From the NCBI GenBank assembly GCA_012522445.1, contig JAAYKL010000044.1, positions 1 to 57,052 on the forward strand: a stretch of 57,052 bases of DNA, read 5' to 3'. The stretch comes from Myxococcales bacterium. GTDB lineage: Bacteria; Myxococcota_A; Polyangia; JAAYKL01. Under the pieces are notes generated by a model. The model was not told the DNA's origin. It did not search any database and saw nothing but the letters and a program-made list of their open reading frames with translations. A program made the position numbers and the translations under genes. Numbering within the stretch: the first letter of the stretch is position 1; the number at the start of each line of letters is the position of its first letter. This document shows positions 20,949 through 29,876 of this stretch, in pieces.

Positions 20949-22201
20949 CTGCGCTGTGGGGATGTGCCAGCCTGTGTTGGCTCACATCCTGCGTTGATGC
21001 CCGCGTCGCGGTGAAACCGCAAACCCCGCTCTCCCAACCGGCACCTGCCGAGACGCCATCCGAAGCATCGGCCCCACCGGCTCCCCCGCTGTCCTGGACG
21101 CCCCCGGCTCCGGCCACTCACTACGCGGACCAGCGCGACGCCCCCCAGTTGTCTTCGTTGGAGCAGCAGTGGTTTGCCCACGCGCACAATGCTGCCGGAC
21201 GCTCGCCCTGTCGCCTCGACGCCGCCTTGGTGGACGCCGCCCGCCGACACGCCGCCGACCTGGACAGCGGCGCCATCTCCAAGGACGCCGACGCCATGGA
21301 CCACCTGCGCCACGCGTTGCACCTCGCCGGCGCCCACGACTACGCCGTACAGCCCTGGCGCATCCCCGACACCCCCGATGGCCGCGACCGCTTCCAGCGC
21401 TTTGTCTCCGCACACCACCGCGCGTGGACGCACTGCGGTATCGGCGCGCCCAACGACGCGTCCGGCACGATTTTTTGGCTGGGGGTGCACCGCGCCATCG
21501 ACATCAGCCCCTTGCCCACCCAGGCGCCATTGGGCTCCCGCACGGTGCTGCAAACCCGGGCCGCCACCTCGACGGCGCAGGTCGACGCCTATCTCGAACA
21601 CCCCAGCGGGCACATCGAGCGCATCGCGCCGCGCGCCACCGCCGCCACATTCCACCTCTCGCTGTTCTTTGGGCAAACCGGGCGCTTTGTCTTTGAGCTG
21701 CTCGCCGACCAAGGCCACGGCATGGAAACCGCGGTGCTGTTGCCCATCTACGTCGACACCCCTGTTCCCACGCGCCCCACGGTGTTGCCCCTCCCCGGCG
21801 ACACCGCCAAGGACACCCCCGAGGACCTGCGCGCGCTCATCAACTTCGCCCGCCAACGCGCCCAAGTGCCGCCCCTGCACGCCGACGCCCGCCTGGACGC
21901 CATCGCCGCCGCGCACTGCCGCGACATGGCGCGCTCCGGCAACTTCGGCCACTACTCGCAGCAAACCGGCTTCCTCGCCGACCGCCTCAAGGCCCAGCGC
22001 CTCTACCCCCACGCCTTCTCCGAAAACGTGGCGCGCTCCTCCAGCGTCTTTCGCGCTCACGTCAATTTGATGCGCAGCCCCTCGCACAAAATCCGCATCG
22101 TCAATCCCAGCGACACCCACGTGGGCGTCGGCGTCCTCAAGACCGACAACGCCGTGTTCATCACCGAAATCTTCGCCCATTGGGCCGATGCACACCACTA
22201 G
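20933..22201 (+). CDS. Lipoprotein with CAP (SCP/PR1) domain, probably preceded by a degenerate CAP repeat
   Basis: A 422-residue predicted lipoprotein. The ATG at 20933 lies inside secA, overlapping its last 16 bases, which suggests translational coupling. Signal [20 protein letters not shown] with lipidation at Cys20, then a Pro/Ala-rich linker to about 60. The C-terminal part (about 295-420) is a YkwD-like CAP domain: [49 protein letters not shown] and HVGVGVL. Residues about 65-200 contain a CAP-like helix pattern ([19 protein letters not shown], then [19 protein letters not shown]), so a diverged second copy is likely. A beta-sandwich-like stretch lies between. Role unknown; CAP proteins are generally secreted and ligand-binding. 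Confidence 0.82.
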
Positions 22202-22215
22202 GCCGCAGGAGTCCC

Positions 22216-23349
22216 GTGCCCCACACCGATCTCCCATCCCGGTTGCAATCCCTGCTCGACGAAGGCGTGGCCCAGCATCTCTTCACCGGCGTTCAAGTGG
22301 CCTATGCCATCGACACCCCGGCCATCACCGCCTTACACAGCGGCACCACCGACACCGACCGGCACCGCCCCATCACCCGCGACACGTTCTTCGACATCGC
22401 CTCGCTGACCAAGCTCTTCACGGCCACCGCCGCGCTCCGCGCCGCCGATGACGGCCGCTTGCCCCTGCACACCCCCATCGCGCAAATGCCCTTGCCGCCG
22501 CGCTGGCAGCGCTTTGGTGCCCGCAACGCCACGGTGGCCCACCTGCTGCGCCACACATCGGGGCTGCCCGCTTGGCACCCGTACTTCGCCGACGTGCCCC
22601 TGCCACAACGCGGTACGCCGCAGGGCCACCAGCACATCCTCCAGGCGGTGTTGGACACGCCCTGCCGCCGTGCGGTGGGCGCGCAAACCGAGTACTCCGA
22701 CCTGGGCTTCATCGCCTTGGCCGCCCTGCTCAGCGATGTCCTGGGGAGGCCCTTTGCCGACATCGTCGCGCAGTTTGTGCTCGCTCCGTTGCAGTTGTCC
22801 CAGGTGCATTTTCGCCCGCTGGAGGCCCCGTCCTTCTCCGATGCGCCGTATGCCACCACCGGGATTTGTCCCTGGCATCACCGGCCGCTTACTGGAGCGG
22901 TGCACGACGACAACGCCCGCGCCATGGGCGGCGTAGCGGGACACGCCGGGCTCTTTGCCCGCGCCGAGGACATCGCCACACTGGGATGTGCTTGGCTTGG
23001 CGCCCTCGAACGCGACGCGCTGTTGCGCATGGACACGGCGCAGGAGGCCATCGATCGAGATCTGGGCGAACGGGGCCTGGGCGTCGATCTCAAAAGCCCC
23101 ACCGGTTCCAGCGCCGGAGACAGCGCCAGTCCCCACGCGTTTGGACACCTGGGGTTTACCGGCTGTTCGCTGTGGGTCGATCCCGCGCGCCGCGCATTGC
23201 TGGCCCTGCTCGCCAACCGCACGCGCACCGGCGCCCCTTCGCGCGCCATGTCCGCCTTTCGCCGCCGCTGTTACGAGTTGTTTTTTTCGTCCATTGCCCC
23301 CGGCGGATCGGCAGGCGGATTCTCCCGCACCAATTCGTCGAGCAATTGA
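22216..23349 (+). CDS. Serine hydrolase of the beta-lactamase class C / penicillin-binding family
   Basis: A 377-residue protein. GTG start at 22216 with AGGAG four bases upstream. The nucleophile motif SxxK is Ser63-Leu-Thr-Lys66 (FFDIASLTKLFTA), the second motif is Tyr-Ser-Asp (EYSDLGFIAL, where class C enzymes have YxN), and the third region contains HLGFTGCS. HTSGLPAW and GHAGLFARAEDIA match EstB/class C-like hydrolases. No signal peptide is seen, so a cytoplasmic esterase- or peptidase-like role is more likely than antibiotic resistance; substrate unknown. The 3' end overlaps the convergent dusB gene by 79 bases, and the last 35 residues are low-complexity. Confidence 0.85.
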   Translation: MPHTDLPSRLQSLLDEGVAQHLFTGVQVAYAIDTPAITALHSGTTDTDRHRPITRDTFFDIASLTKLFTATAALRAADDGRLPLHTPIAQMPLPPRWQRFGARNATVAHLLRHTSGLPAWHPYFADVPLPQRGTPQGHQHILQAVLDTPCRRAVGAQTEYSDLGFIALAALLSDVLGRPFADIVAQFVLAPLQLSQVHFRPLEAPSFSDAPYATTGICPWHHRPLTGAVHDDNARAMGGVAGHAGLFARAEDIATLGCAWLGALERDALLRMDTAQEAIDRDLGERGLGVDLKSPTGSSAGDSASPHAFGHLGFTGCSLWVDPARRALLALLANRTRTGAPSRAMSAFRRRCYELFFSSIAPGGSAGGFSRTNSSSN

Positions 23350-24317
23350 TGAAAGATGTCGGGCGACACGGCCTCGCCCAAGCGCTTGCGAAACGCGGCG
23401 GCCCCGTCGAAGCCTTTGAGGTACCAACACGCGTGCTTGCGCATTTCGATGGCGGCGCGCTCCTCGCCGATCCACTGCACGTAGAGCGCCAGGTGGCGGC
23501 GACAAATGGCGATGCGTTCGTCTAGGGGCACCGGGGCGTCGCCCGAGAGGATGTGCCGAAAGAGCCAGGGATTTCCCTTGGCGCCTTGCCCCACGGCCAC
23601 GCGGGCGCAACCGGTTTGCCGCAGCATCTCCGCGGCGTCCTCGGGGCGTTGAATGCCGCCGTTGCCCACCACGGGGATGTCCACCGCGTCCACCACCTCC
23701 GCCAGCAGCGCCATGTCGATGGGGCCTTTGTGTCCTTGGTCGCGGGTGCGCGCATGCACGGTCACCAACTGCACGCCGCTCTGCGCCAACGCCTGCGCCA
23801 CCGGGACGGCGTTTTTTTCGCCCGGGCCATATCCCAACCGAATTTTGGCCGTCACCGGGATGTTCACCGCCGCGACCACCTCGCTGGCGATGCGGGCGAG
23901 CAGCGCCGGATCGCGCATGAGGGCCACCCCGCACCCCGCGCCGTTTTTCACGACCTTGCGCGCCGGGCATCCGAAGTTCAAATCGATGATGTCCGCCCCG
24001 CTGTCCGCCATGACGCGCGCGGCGTCGGCCATGATGTCGGGCTCCCGGCCGTAGAGCTGCACCACATAGGGCGACTCGCCCTCGTATTTTTCGAGCAGGG
24101 ACAGCAGCTTGCGCCCGCGGATTTTGCGGCGATTTTTGAGGCGGCTGTGCACGAACATCACCGCGTGACAGGAGATCAATTCGGTGACGCAGAGGCTGGC
24201 GCCGAGTTCGCGACAGAGCTGGCGAAACGGCGGATTGGTAATGCCGGCCATGGGTGCGAGAAAGGCGCCGTCTTCGATGCGAAAGGGGCCGAGTGAAATG
24301 GGAAAAGAAGATGACAT
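23271..24317 (-). CDS. dusB: tRNA-dihydrouridine synthase, DusB-like
   Basis: A 348-residue FMN enzyme that reduces specific uridines in tRNA. The TIM barrel carries FLAPMAGITNPPFR at the N-terminus, the catalytic Cys in IIDLNFGCPARKV, the tRNA/FMN-binding lysine-containing strand VTAKIRLG, VHARTR and the phosphate-binding GNGGIQRPEDA and GQGAKGNPWLF. The start is uncertain: ATG at 24317 is used, with a GTG at 24323 just before it and no strong ribosome binding site for either. It is the third gene of a minus-strand series with the DUF1846 gene (24 bases upstream) and the alcohol dehydrogenase. Its 3' end runs 79 bases into the convergent serine hydrolase gene. Confidence 0.93.
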   Translation of the reverse strand: MSSSFPISLGPFRIEDGAFLAPMAGITNPPFRQLCRELGASLCVTELISCHAVMFVHSRLKNRRKIRGRKLLSLLEKYEGESPYVVQLYGREPDIMADAARVMADSGADIIDLNFGCPARKVVKNGAGCGVALMRDPALLARIASEVVAAVNIPVTAKIRLGYGPGEKNAVPVAQALAQSGVQLVTVHARTRDQGHKGPIDMALLAEVVDAVDIPVVGNGGIQRPEDAAEMLRQTGCARVAVGQGAKGNPWLFRHILSGDAPVPLDERIAICRRHLALYVQWIGEERAAIEMRKHACWYLKGFDGAAAFRKRLGEAVSPDIFHQLLDELVRENPPADPPGAMDEKNNS

Positions 24318-24347
24318 GGGCACAGGTGTTTTCGCTTGGTGTCGCCC

Positions 24348-25865
24348 TTACGTGGCAAAGAGGTACTTGGAGGCGAAGGCGGGGTTGCTGGTGACGTTGA
24401 CGCCGATCTTTCGCAGTCCCGCGCTGTCGCCGGGGCTCGGCATGTGCGTGAGGTGCAGCTCGCATCCGCGCAGCTCGCGCAGCTTCTCGACGGCGGCCTC
24501 GGCAGAGGGGTTGAAGGCCGCGCCGATGGAGAGGCTGATCAGTGTTTCTTCGAGGTCGAGGCTCGGAGAGCGCCCCGCAAAGACGTCGCGTTTTAAGCGC
24601 GCCACCGACTCGGTGATGGCCGGTGAGAGCAGGTGGATCTCGGGCGGGATGCCGGCCAAGTGCTTGACCGCGTTGAGTATCAAGGCCGAGGCCGCGTGCA
24701 GCAGGGGCGAGTTGTTGCCGGTGATGATGGTGCCGTCGTTGAGCTCGATGGCCGCACCGCAGAAGATCCCCTCGTTGCCTTTGTTTAACCGGATGCCCTC
24801 TTGCGCCGCCCGCTCGGCCTCGACCACCACGCGGCGATCATTTTTTGTGGCGCCCGCGCGCGTCATGAGCTCTTCGGCACGCGTCACCGTCTCGCGGTTG
24901 ACGAGGCCGATGGTGTACTCGCACGCATAGCGAAACCAGCGCCGGATGAGCTCTTGCTTGGCGGCTTCGCGCACCACGGCGTCATCGGTGATGCCAAAGC
25001 CCGCCCGGTTGACGCTCATGTCCGTGGGCGAGCGATAAATGGCGGTGGTGCCGGTGATTTTTTCGAGGATGCGCTGCACCAGGGGAAAGGCCTCCATGTC
25101 GCGGCTGTAGTTCACGCTGTGCTCGCAGTAGGCGTCGTAGTGAAAGCGGTCCATCACCGTGGCGTCGCGCAATTCGCAGGTGGCGGATTCGTAGGCCACG
25201 TTGACTGGGTGATCGAGGGGCAGGCTCCAAATGGGAAAGGTCTCGAACTTGGCGTACCCCGCGCGCACCCCCCGCACGTGCTCGTGATAAAGCTGTCCCA
25301 AACACGTGGCGAGCTTGCCGCTACCCGGTCCGGGGCCCGTCACCACCACGATGGGGCGCTCGGTTTCGATGAAGGGGTTGGCGCCGTAGCCCTCGGGGCT
25401 GACGATGGTGTCCACGTCGTGGGGATAGCCGCGCGTCAAGCGATGGGTCACCACCTGGATGCCCCGCCGCTCCAGTTGGTTGCGAAACGAAATGGCACCG
25501 GGTTGTTCTTCGAAGCGCGTGATGAGCACCGCCCGCACAAAGAGCCCCCACTCGCGGAAATCATCTAGCGTGCGCAGGGTGTCCGCGTCGTAGGCCACCC
25601 CAAAATCGGCGCGCATTTTTCGCTTCTCGATGTCGCCCGCGCAGATGCACAAAATGATTTCGGCGTCGTCTTTGAGCTTTTGCAGTAGCTGCATTTTGAC
25701 ATTGGGATCGAAGCCCGGCAGGACGCGCGCCGCGTGATAATCGAACAGCAGCTTGCCGCCAAACTCCAGGTAGAGCTTGTTGTGAAACAGGTTTACGCGT
25801 TTCAAAATTTCTGCGGACTGCTCGCGCAGGTACTTCGCGTTATCGAATCCGATTTTGGTCACCAT
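24348..25865 (-). CDS. DUF1846 family protein
   Basis: A 505-residue cytoplasmic protein matching the DUF1846/UPF0371 family along its full length. Examples are IGFDNAKYLREQSAEILKRV at the start, YSRDMEAFPLV, KITGTTAIYRSPTDMSVN and IITGNNSPLLHA. A phosphate-loop-like GPGPGSGKLATCLGQLYHE lies at about residue 180, suggesting nucleotide binding. The family has solved structures, but the in vivo reaction is not firmly known to me. AGGTGA precedes the ATG. Seventeen bases separate it from the upstream alcohol dehydrogenase gene and 24-30 from dusB, so the three are probably one operon. Confidence 0.92.
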   Translation of the reverse strand: MVTKIGFDNAKYLREQSAEILKRVNLFHNKLYLEFGGKLLFDYHAARVLPGFDPNVKMQLLQKLKDDAEIILCICAGDIEKRKMRADFGVAYDADTLRTLDDFREWGLFVRAVLITRFEEQPGAISFRNQLERRGIQVVTHRLTRGYPHDVDTIVSPEGYGANPFIETERPIVVVTGPGPGSGKLATCLGQLYHEHVRGVRAGYAKFETFPIWSLPLDHPVNVAYESATCELRDATVMDRFHYDAYCEHSVNYSRDMEAFPLVQRILEKITGTTAIYRSPTDMSVNRAGFGITDDAVVREAAKQELIRRWFRYACEYTIGLVNRETVTRAEELMTRAGATKNDRRVVVEAERAAQEGIRLNKGNEGIFCGAAIELNDGTIITGNNSPLLHAASALILNAVKHLAGIPPEIHLLSPAITESVARLKRDVFAGRSPSLDLEETLISLSIGAAFNPSAEAAVEKLRELRGCELHLTHMPSPGDSAGLRKIGVNVTSNPAFASKYLFAT

Positions 25866-25882
25866 GCATCACCTGTGTCGCG

Positions 25883-27052
25883 TCAAAGGGCCAATTTGAG
25901 AATTTTGCTCACGTCGTCGCGGGTCAGCTTGGCGAACTGGCCCAAGGTGAAGGCGTCGTCTTGCGTGCTCTTGCGCGCCATCTCTTCGATGCGCGAGTCG
26001 TCGATGTCCATTTCGCTGAGGCGTACGGGCATGCCGATGCGCCGGTAAAAGTTTTCGAGCGCCGCAATGCCTCCCAGGGCGGTTTCCATGGGGTTGAAGT
26101 GGTGCATCTCCACGTCGAAGACGCGGCAGGCAAACTGGGCAAAGCGGTCTACGTCTTTGGATACGACGAACTTCATCCACGCGGGAAACACCGTGGCCAG
26201 GCCCGCGCCGTGGGCCACATCGTAGATGCCGCTGATCTCGTGCTCGATGCCGTGGGACGCCCAGTCGCCAGCGCGCCCCGTGCCGAGCAGGTCGTTGTGC
26301 GCCACGCTCCCGGCCCACATGATGTTGGCCCGGGCGCTGTAATCGTTGGGGTCGTCGAGTGCCTTGGGCACGTTGTACACGATGCTGCGGAAGGTCGCCT
26401 CGCACAGGCGGTCGGTGAAGTCGACGTCGCGCGTCGGGGTGAAGTAGCGCTCCATGATGTGGGCGGTGATGTCGGCGGCGCCGCAGGCGGTTTGGTAGGG
26501 CGGCAGCGAATAAGTTAACTCGGGGTTCAGGATGGCAAAGCGCGGCCGGAGCAAGCCAGAGCCAAAGCCGCGTTTCAGGGCGCCCTCGGTCTTGGTGATG
26601 ACCGTGCTGGGGCTCGACTCGCTGCCCGCTGCGGGAATGGTGAGCACCACCCCGGTGGGCAGCACATCCTTGGGGCGTCCTCCGGAGCTGTAAAAGTCCC
26701 ACACATCGCCGTCGTAGGGCACGCCGAGCGCGATGGCCTTGGCGGAGTCGATGACCGAGCCGCCTCCCACGGACAAAATAAACGTGAGCTCTTTTTCGCG
26801 GCAGAGGCGGATGCCCTCGTGCACCAGGGAGAGCCGGGGATTGGGTACGACGCCGCCCAGCTCCTCGAAGGTCACACCGGCGGCCGAGAGCGCGGCGCGG
26901 ACGCGGTCCAGCAGGCCCGATTTTTCGGCGCTGCCCTGTCCGTAGTGCAGGAGGATGCGCGCGCTGAATTTGCGCACTTCACTTCCCACCGATGACTCGG
27001 TGTCGCGGCCAAAAATGATGCGGGTGGGATTGTGAAATGTGAAGTTTTCCAT
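25883..27052 (-). CDS. Iron-dependent alcohol dehydrogenase, YqhD/BdhA-like
   Basis: A 389-residue group III metal-dependent alcohol dehydrogenase, close in length and layout to E. coli YqhD (387). ATG at 27052 with AAGGAA upstream; a longer frame to 27175 lacks a site. N-terminal NFTFHNPTRIIFG, dinucleotide-binding SVGGGSVIDSAKAI, PAAGSESS, and metal ligands in ADITAHIMERYF (Asp and His) and SHGIEHEISGIYDVAHGAG (two His). YqhD-type enzymes use NADPH to reduce aldehydes, including those from lipid peroxidation, which is the most likely role here. First gene of the presumed operon with the DUF1846 gene and dusB. No regulator adjacent. Confidence 0.93.
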   Translation of the reverse strand: MENFTFHNPTRIIFGRDTESSVGSEVRKFSARILLHYGQGSAEKSGLLDRVRAALSAAGVTFEELGGVVPNPRLSLVHEGIRLCREKELTFILSVGGGSVIDSAKAIALGVPYDGDVWDFYSSGGRPKDVLPTGVVLTIPAAGSESSPSTVITKTEGALKRGFGSGLLRPRFAILNPELTYSLPPYQTACGAADITAHIMERYFTPTRDVDFTDRLCEATFRSIVYNVPKALDDPNDYSARANIMWAGSVAHNDLLGTGRAGDWASHGIEHEISGIYDVAHGAGLATVFPAWMKFVVSKDVDRFAQFACRVFDVEMHHFNPMETALGGIAALENFYRRIGMPVRLSEMDIDDSRIEEMARKSTQDDAFTLGQFAKLTRDDVSKILKLAL

Positions 27053-27264
27053 GGGCGTTCCTTTCTGCGTTTGGCGCGCATGACACGGGCCGTTTTCGGG
27101 CATCATAGCGATTCTGGCAACCAGATAAAAAGCATAATCCCCGTGAAACAAACGCTGTGCCCTTGGCGGGGCCACCCACAGCGACCTGGGTGCATCCTTT
27201 TCACGGCGAGGCCGCGAGCTATTGTATCGATTTTCAAGGCGGCTTCTGATAAGGCACCCCTGTT

Positions 27265-28161
27265 ATGGACGGCGCAAACGAATTACGCAAAATCGAAAAA
27301 GAGATCGTCGAAACGCGGGCGTTGATCATCAAGTCCAACAACTTGACCAACAGCCTGAGCGCCGATGTGCGCAACATCGCCCGCCGGCAGTCGTGGTATG
27401 AGCGCAGCCTCTCGTTCAATTCCTTCATCGCCTACCTCGTGTTTGCCGCGGTGGCCATGTTCGCCTCCTGGATGGCCTACGACGCCCGCAAAGCCTCCCT
27501 GGAGGCCGAGCTGACCAAGGCGCAGGAGCAGGTCAAAGCCCTCGAAACCGAGTTGAACGACGCCAAAAAAGTGAAGGGAAAGGGCGGGGCCCAGGCGCAA
27601 ACCAAAAACGAAAAAGAGCTCTCCGAGCTGCACGTGTTGATCAGCGAAGGCAAGGCGCTTGAGGTGCTCGAGCTGTACGAAAAAATCCCTCAGGGCAGCT
27701 TGGCTCTCTTCGAAAAGAAATTGCTCGACGACGTGGTGCGGCGCTTTCGCGGCGACTTGTCGATGGTGCACTACACCAAGGGCCTCGACCTCGTGACGGC
27801 CAAAAAGTTTCCCGAAGCCGTCGAAGAGTTCCGCCAGTCGCTGCGCTACAAAGATGATGCTGGCCACGCCAAGGCGGCCAAAATTCACATGGCCAACGCC
27901 CTGCGCCTACAGGGCAAACCCCAAGAGGCCATCGCGGTGCTGCAGCGCGTCATCGAAGAACACCTCGACCCCGAGCTGGCCGACGACGCCATGTGGTATC
28001 TCGCCCTGGCCCACCAAGAAGCCCACCAGCGCGACGAAGCCCGCTCTGTGTTGCGCGCCCTGATGCGGCAATATCCGCAGAGCCAATTCTTCCGCGACGC
28101 CCGCATCCGCGCGGCCGAACTCCAGCTTCGCCTCTACCAGGGCGGCGGCGGTGACAAATAG
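27265..28161 (+). CDS. Single-pass membrane TPR protein
   Basis: A 298-residue protein with a cytoplasmic N-terminus, one membrane helix (about 51-70, FIAYLVFAAVAMFASWMAY), a coiled coil (about 75-105, ending in a Lys/Gly-rich KVKGKGGAQ) and then tetratricopeptide-like helical pairs (about 160-295). Recognisable repeats are YTKGLDLVTAKKFPEAVEEFRQSL, KIHMANALRLQGKPQEAIAVLQRV and AMWYLALAHQEAHQRDEARSVLRALM. It resembles YbgF/CpoB-type periplasmic TPR proteins in overall arrangement but has a membrane anchor instead of a signal peptide. Weak AAGG upstream of ATG. Neighbours do not define its partner. Confidence 0.75.
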   Translation: MDGANELRKIEKEIVETRALIIKSNNLTNSLSADVRNIARRQSWYERSLSFNSFIAYLVFAAVAMFASWMAYDARKASLEAELTKAQEQVKALETELNDAKKVKGKGGAQAQTKNEKELSELHVLISEGKALEVLELYEKIPQGSLALFEKKLLDDVVRRFRGDLSMVHYTKGLDLVTAKKFPEAVEEFRQSLRYKDDAGHAKAAKIHMANALRLQGKPQEAIAVLQRVIEEHLDPELADDAMWYLALAHQEAHQRDEARSVLRALMRQYPQSQFFRDARIRAAELQLRLYQGGGGDK

Positions 28162-28210
28162 CCTCCGCCCCAGCAGCGCGGTCGCCAAAACCGCCGTGTG
28201 CGAAAAAAGA

Positions 28211-28240
28211 TTGACACGCAGATTATCCTTTTGGTAATAG
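28211..28240 (+). promoter_or_regulatory. Candidate promoter for tRNA-Ala
   Basis: TTGACA at 28211-28216 is a perfect -35 box; a -10-like TAATAG lies at 28235-28240 after 18 bases. The mature tRNA starts about 40 bases downstream. Confidence 0.55.
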
Positions 28241-28281
28241 TCCCCCCGCAATGGCCACGGTGCCAATTCTTTTATAAAAAC

Positions 28282-28354
28282 GGGGTTATAGCTCAGCTGG
28301 GAGAGCGCCTGACTGGCAGTCAGGAGGTCTGCGGTTCGATCCCGCATAGCTCCA
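28282..28354 (+). tRNA. tRNA-Ala (anticodon GGC)
   Basis: A 73-base cloverleaf. Acceptor GGGGTTA pairs with TAGCTCC, including the G3-U70 wobble that identifies alanine tRNAs. D-loop GCTCAGCTGGGAGAGC, anticodon loop CTGGCAG within stem CCTGA/TCAGG, and T-loop TTCGATC are all present. CCA is not encoded. Confidence 0.95.
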
Positions 28355-28370
28355 CTCCTGTTTTCGCAAG

Positions 28371-28399
28371 GACTCGAAATTCTTTCGGGTCTTTTTTTT
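28371..28399 (+). terminator. Rho-independent terminator after tRNA-Ala
   Basis: GACTCGAAA pairs with TTTCGGGTC around a three-base loop (28371-28391, one G-U pair), followed by eight T residues. It lies 16 bases after the tRNA. Confidence 0.85.
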
Positions 28400-28508
28400 A
28401 TCCGCACCAAGCGATTGTCCTTCGTCCTTTGTGCGTTGTTTTCATCTTCGCTTGCAAAATCACAACGCCCCGTTGTCGCGCACCGCAACCGCGACAAAAA
28501 AGTTGCCC

Positions 28509-29033
28509 ATGATTACTGCGCAATTTCACATCACCAACGAATCCGAGGCCGCGCATTTTGGCCGTTGTCTGGGCCAATTGCTGCTGCCCCGCGACGTCAT
28601 CGGGCTCTCGGGCGATCTGGGCGCCGGCAAAACATTTTTGAGCCGCGCCATCTGCGAGGGCCTGGATTTCCCGCCGGATGTCCAGGTGAACAGCCCCACG
28701 TTTACCATCATCCACGAATACGAAGGCGGTCGGCTGCCGGTGTACCACATGGACTTCTACCGCCTGCAAGGCCCGCGCGATCTGTTCGACCTCGCCCTCT
28801 GGGACTACTACGAAGGCGAGGGCGTCTGCCTGGTGGAATGGTTCGACCGCTTCACCGACCTGTGGCCCGAACACGCCTTGATGCTCTTCATTCAACTGCA
28901 AGAGGGCGAGGCGCGCACCATCGAAGTTCGGGGCGCACACCGCGGGGCCGAGCTGGTGACCGCCCTGACCGAGCGCTGCTCACTCCTCGCGGCGCCGACA
29001 CCGACACCGGCACCCACGCATGACCACCTATAA
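28509..29033 (+). CDS. tsaE: tRNA threonylcarbamoyladenosine biosynthesis protein TsaE
   Basis: A 174-residue ATPase that works with TsaB and TsaD to make t6A37 in tRNAs reading ANN codons. Walker A is SGDLGAGKT (Lys41, Thr42), followed by SPTFTIIHEY and YHMDFYRL, and the family signature VCLVEWFDRF near the end. ATG 28509 is preferred over an earlier in-frame start because it matches the family N-terminus; there is no obvious Shine-Dalgarno. The C-terminus is a Thr/Pro-rich tail (TPTPAPTHD) that overlaps the start of birA by 14 bases, indicating coupling. Confidence 0.93.
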   Translation: MITAQFHITNESEAAHFGRCLGQLLLPRDVIGLSGDLGAGKTFLSRAICEGLDFPPDVQVNSPTFTIIHEYEGGRLPVYHMDFYRLQGPRDLFDLALWDYYEGEGVCLVEWFDRFTDLWPEHALMLFIQLQEGEARTIEVRGAHRGAELVTALTERCSLLAAPTPTPAPTHDHL

Positions 29034-29838
29034 CGCGCAACGGCTGCAACAACACCTGTCATCTCTGGGGGCCCGGCAGTGGCGCATTGAAGTGCACGAC
29101 GCCATCGACTCCACCTCCAGCGAGTTGATGCGGCGGATTCGCGCGCAAGGCCACAGCGCACGCGGGGGCGACGTCTTGTTGGCCCGCATCCAAACCCAGG
29201 GGCGCGGTCGCCAGGGACGCGCGTGGCATTCGGCGGATCCCGAGAGTTTGTACATCTCTGTCTCCCTCGACATCGCGGGGGACACCGCACAACTGCTGCC
29301 CCTGGTGCCGCTCTGCGCCGGGGTGGCTGCGGCCGAGGCCTTTCGCGCTTGTCGCGTGGCAGACGTGCGCTTGAAGTGGCCCAACGACCTCATGCTGCGC
29401 GGCAAGAAATTCGGCGGCATCCTGTGCGAGGCGCCGCATTTTCAACCCGACCGCGTGGTGGCCTGCGTGGGCATGGGCATTAACTTTGGCCGCGCTGCCC
29501 TGCCCGATGCGCTAGCCGATATCGCCACCAACGCCGCTGCCCTCGAAGCGCCGTCCATCTCGCGGGAGCGCTTTGCCGCGCATTGGCTGCACCGGCTCGA
29601 TCACTGGACGACCGTTGCGGCTGCCCGCGGTCCCCACGAAATCGTCGCGGCGTGGCGCGGGTTTGGCGAGCCCTTTGGCCGCCGGGTGCGCGTCGATGGC
29701 CAACACGGCACCACCGTCGATTTAACCCCCCAGGGACAGCTCCTTTTGCAGACCGATGGCGGCGAAATTGTGTCCTTGGCCGGGGGCATCCTCGAGTACG
29801 ACGATGACGGCGGCGCGTGCGACGACCCACATTCCTAG
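29020..29838 (+). CDS. birA: Biotin--[acetyl-CoA-carboxylase] ligase
   Basis: A 272-residue enzyme that adenylates biotin and attaches it to carboxyl carrier lysines. Family motifs: DSTSSELMRR, QGRGRQGRAW (adenylate-binding), KWPNDLMLRGKKFGGIL and GMGINFG, then the small C-terminal beta domain with GTTVDLTPQGQLLLQTDGGE. There is no N-terminal helix-turn-helix, so unlike E. coli BirA it is a group I ligase without repressor function. It overlaps tsaE by 14 bases. A likely downstream system is the biotin carboxylase complex that pairs with the carboxyltransferase gene at 35364. Confidence 0.94.
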   Translation: MTTYNAQRLQQHLSSLGARQWRIEVHDAIDSTSSELMRRIRAQGHSARGGDVLLARIQTQGRGRQGRAWHSADPESLYISVSLDIAGDTAQLLPLVPLCAGVAAAEAFRACRVADVRLKWPNDLMLRGKKFGGILCEAPHFQPDRVVACVGMGINFGRAALPDALADIATNAAALEAPSISRERFAAHWLHRLDHWTTVAAARGPHEIVAAWRGFGEPFGRRVRVDGQHGTTVDLTPQGQLLLQTDGGEIVSLAGGILEYDDDGGACDDPHS

Positions 29839-29876
29839 GATCATCCCCACAAGCGCGGCGCATCCCCCAAGCGCGG

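Noticed and set aside
22216..23349. Antibiotic-resistance beta-lactamase
   Set aside because: Class C-like fold but no signal peptide and EstB-like motifs; resistance not supported.
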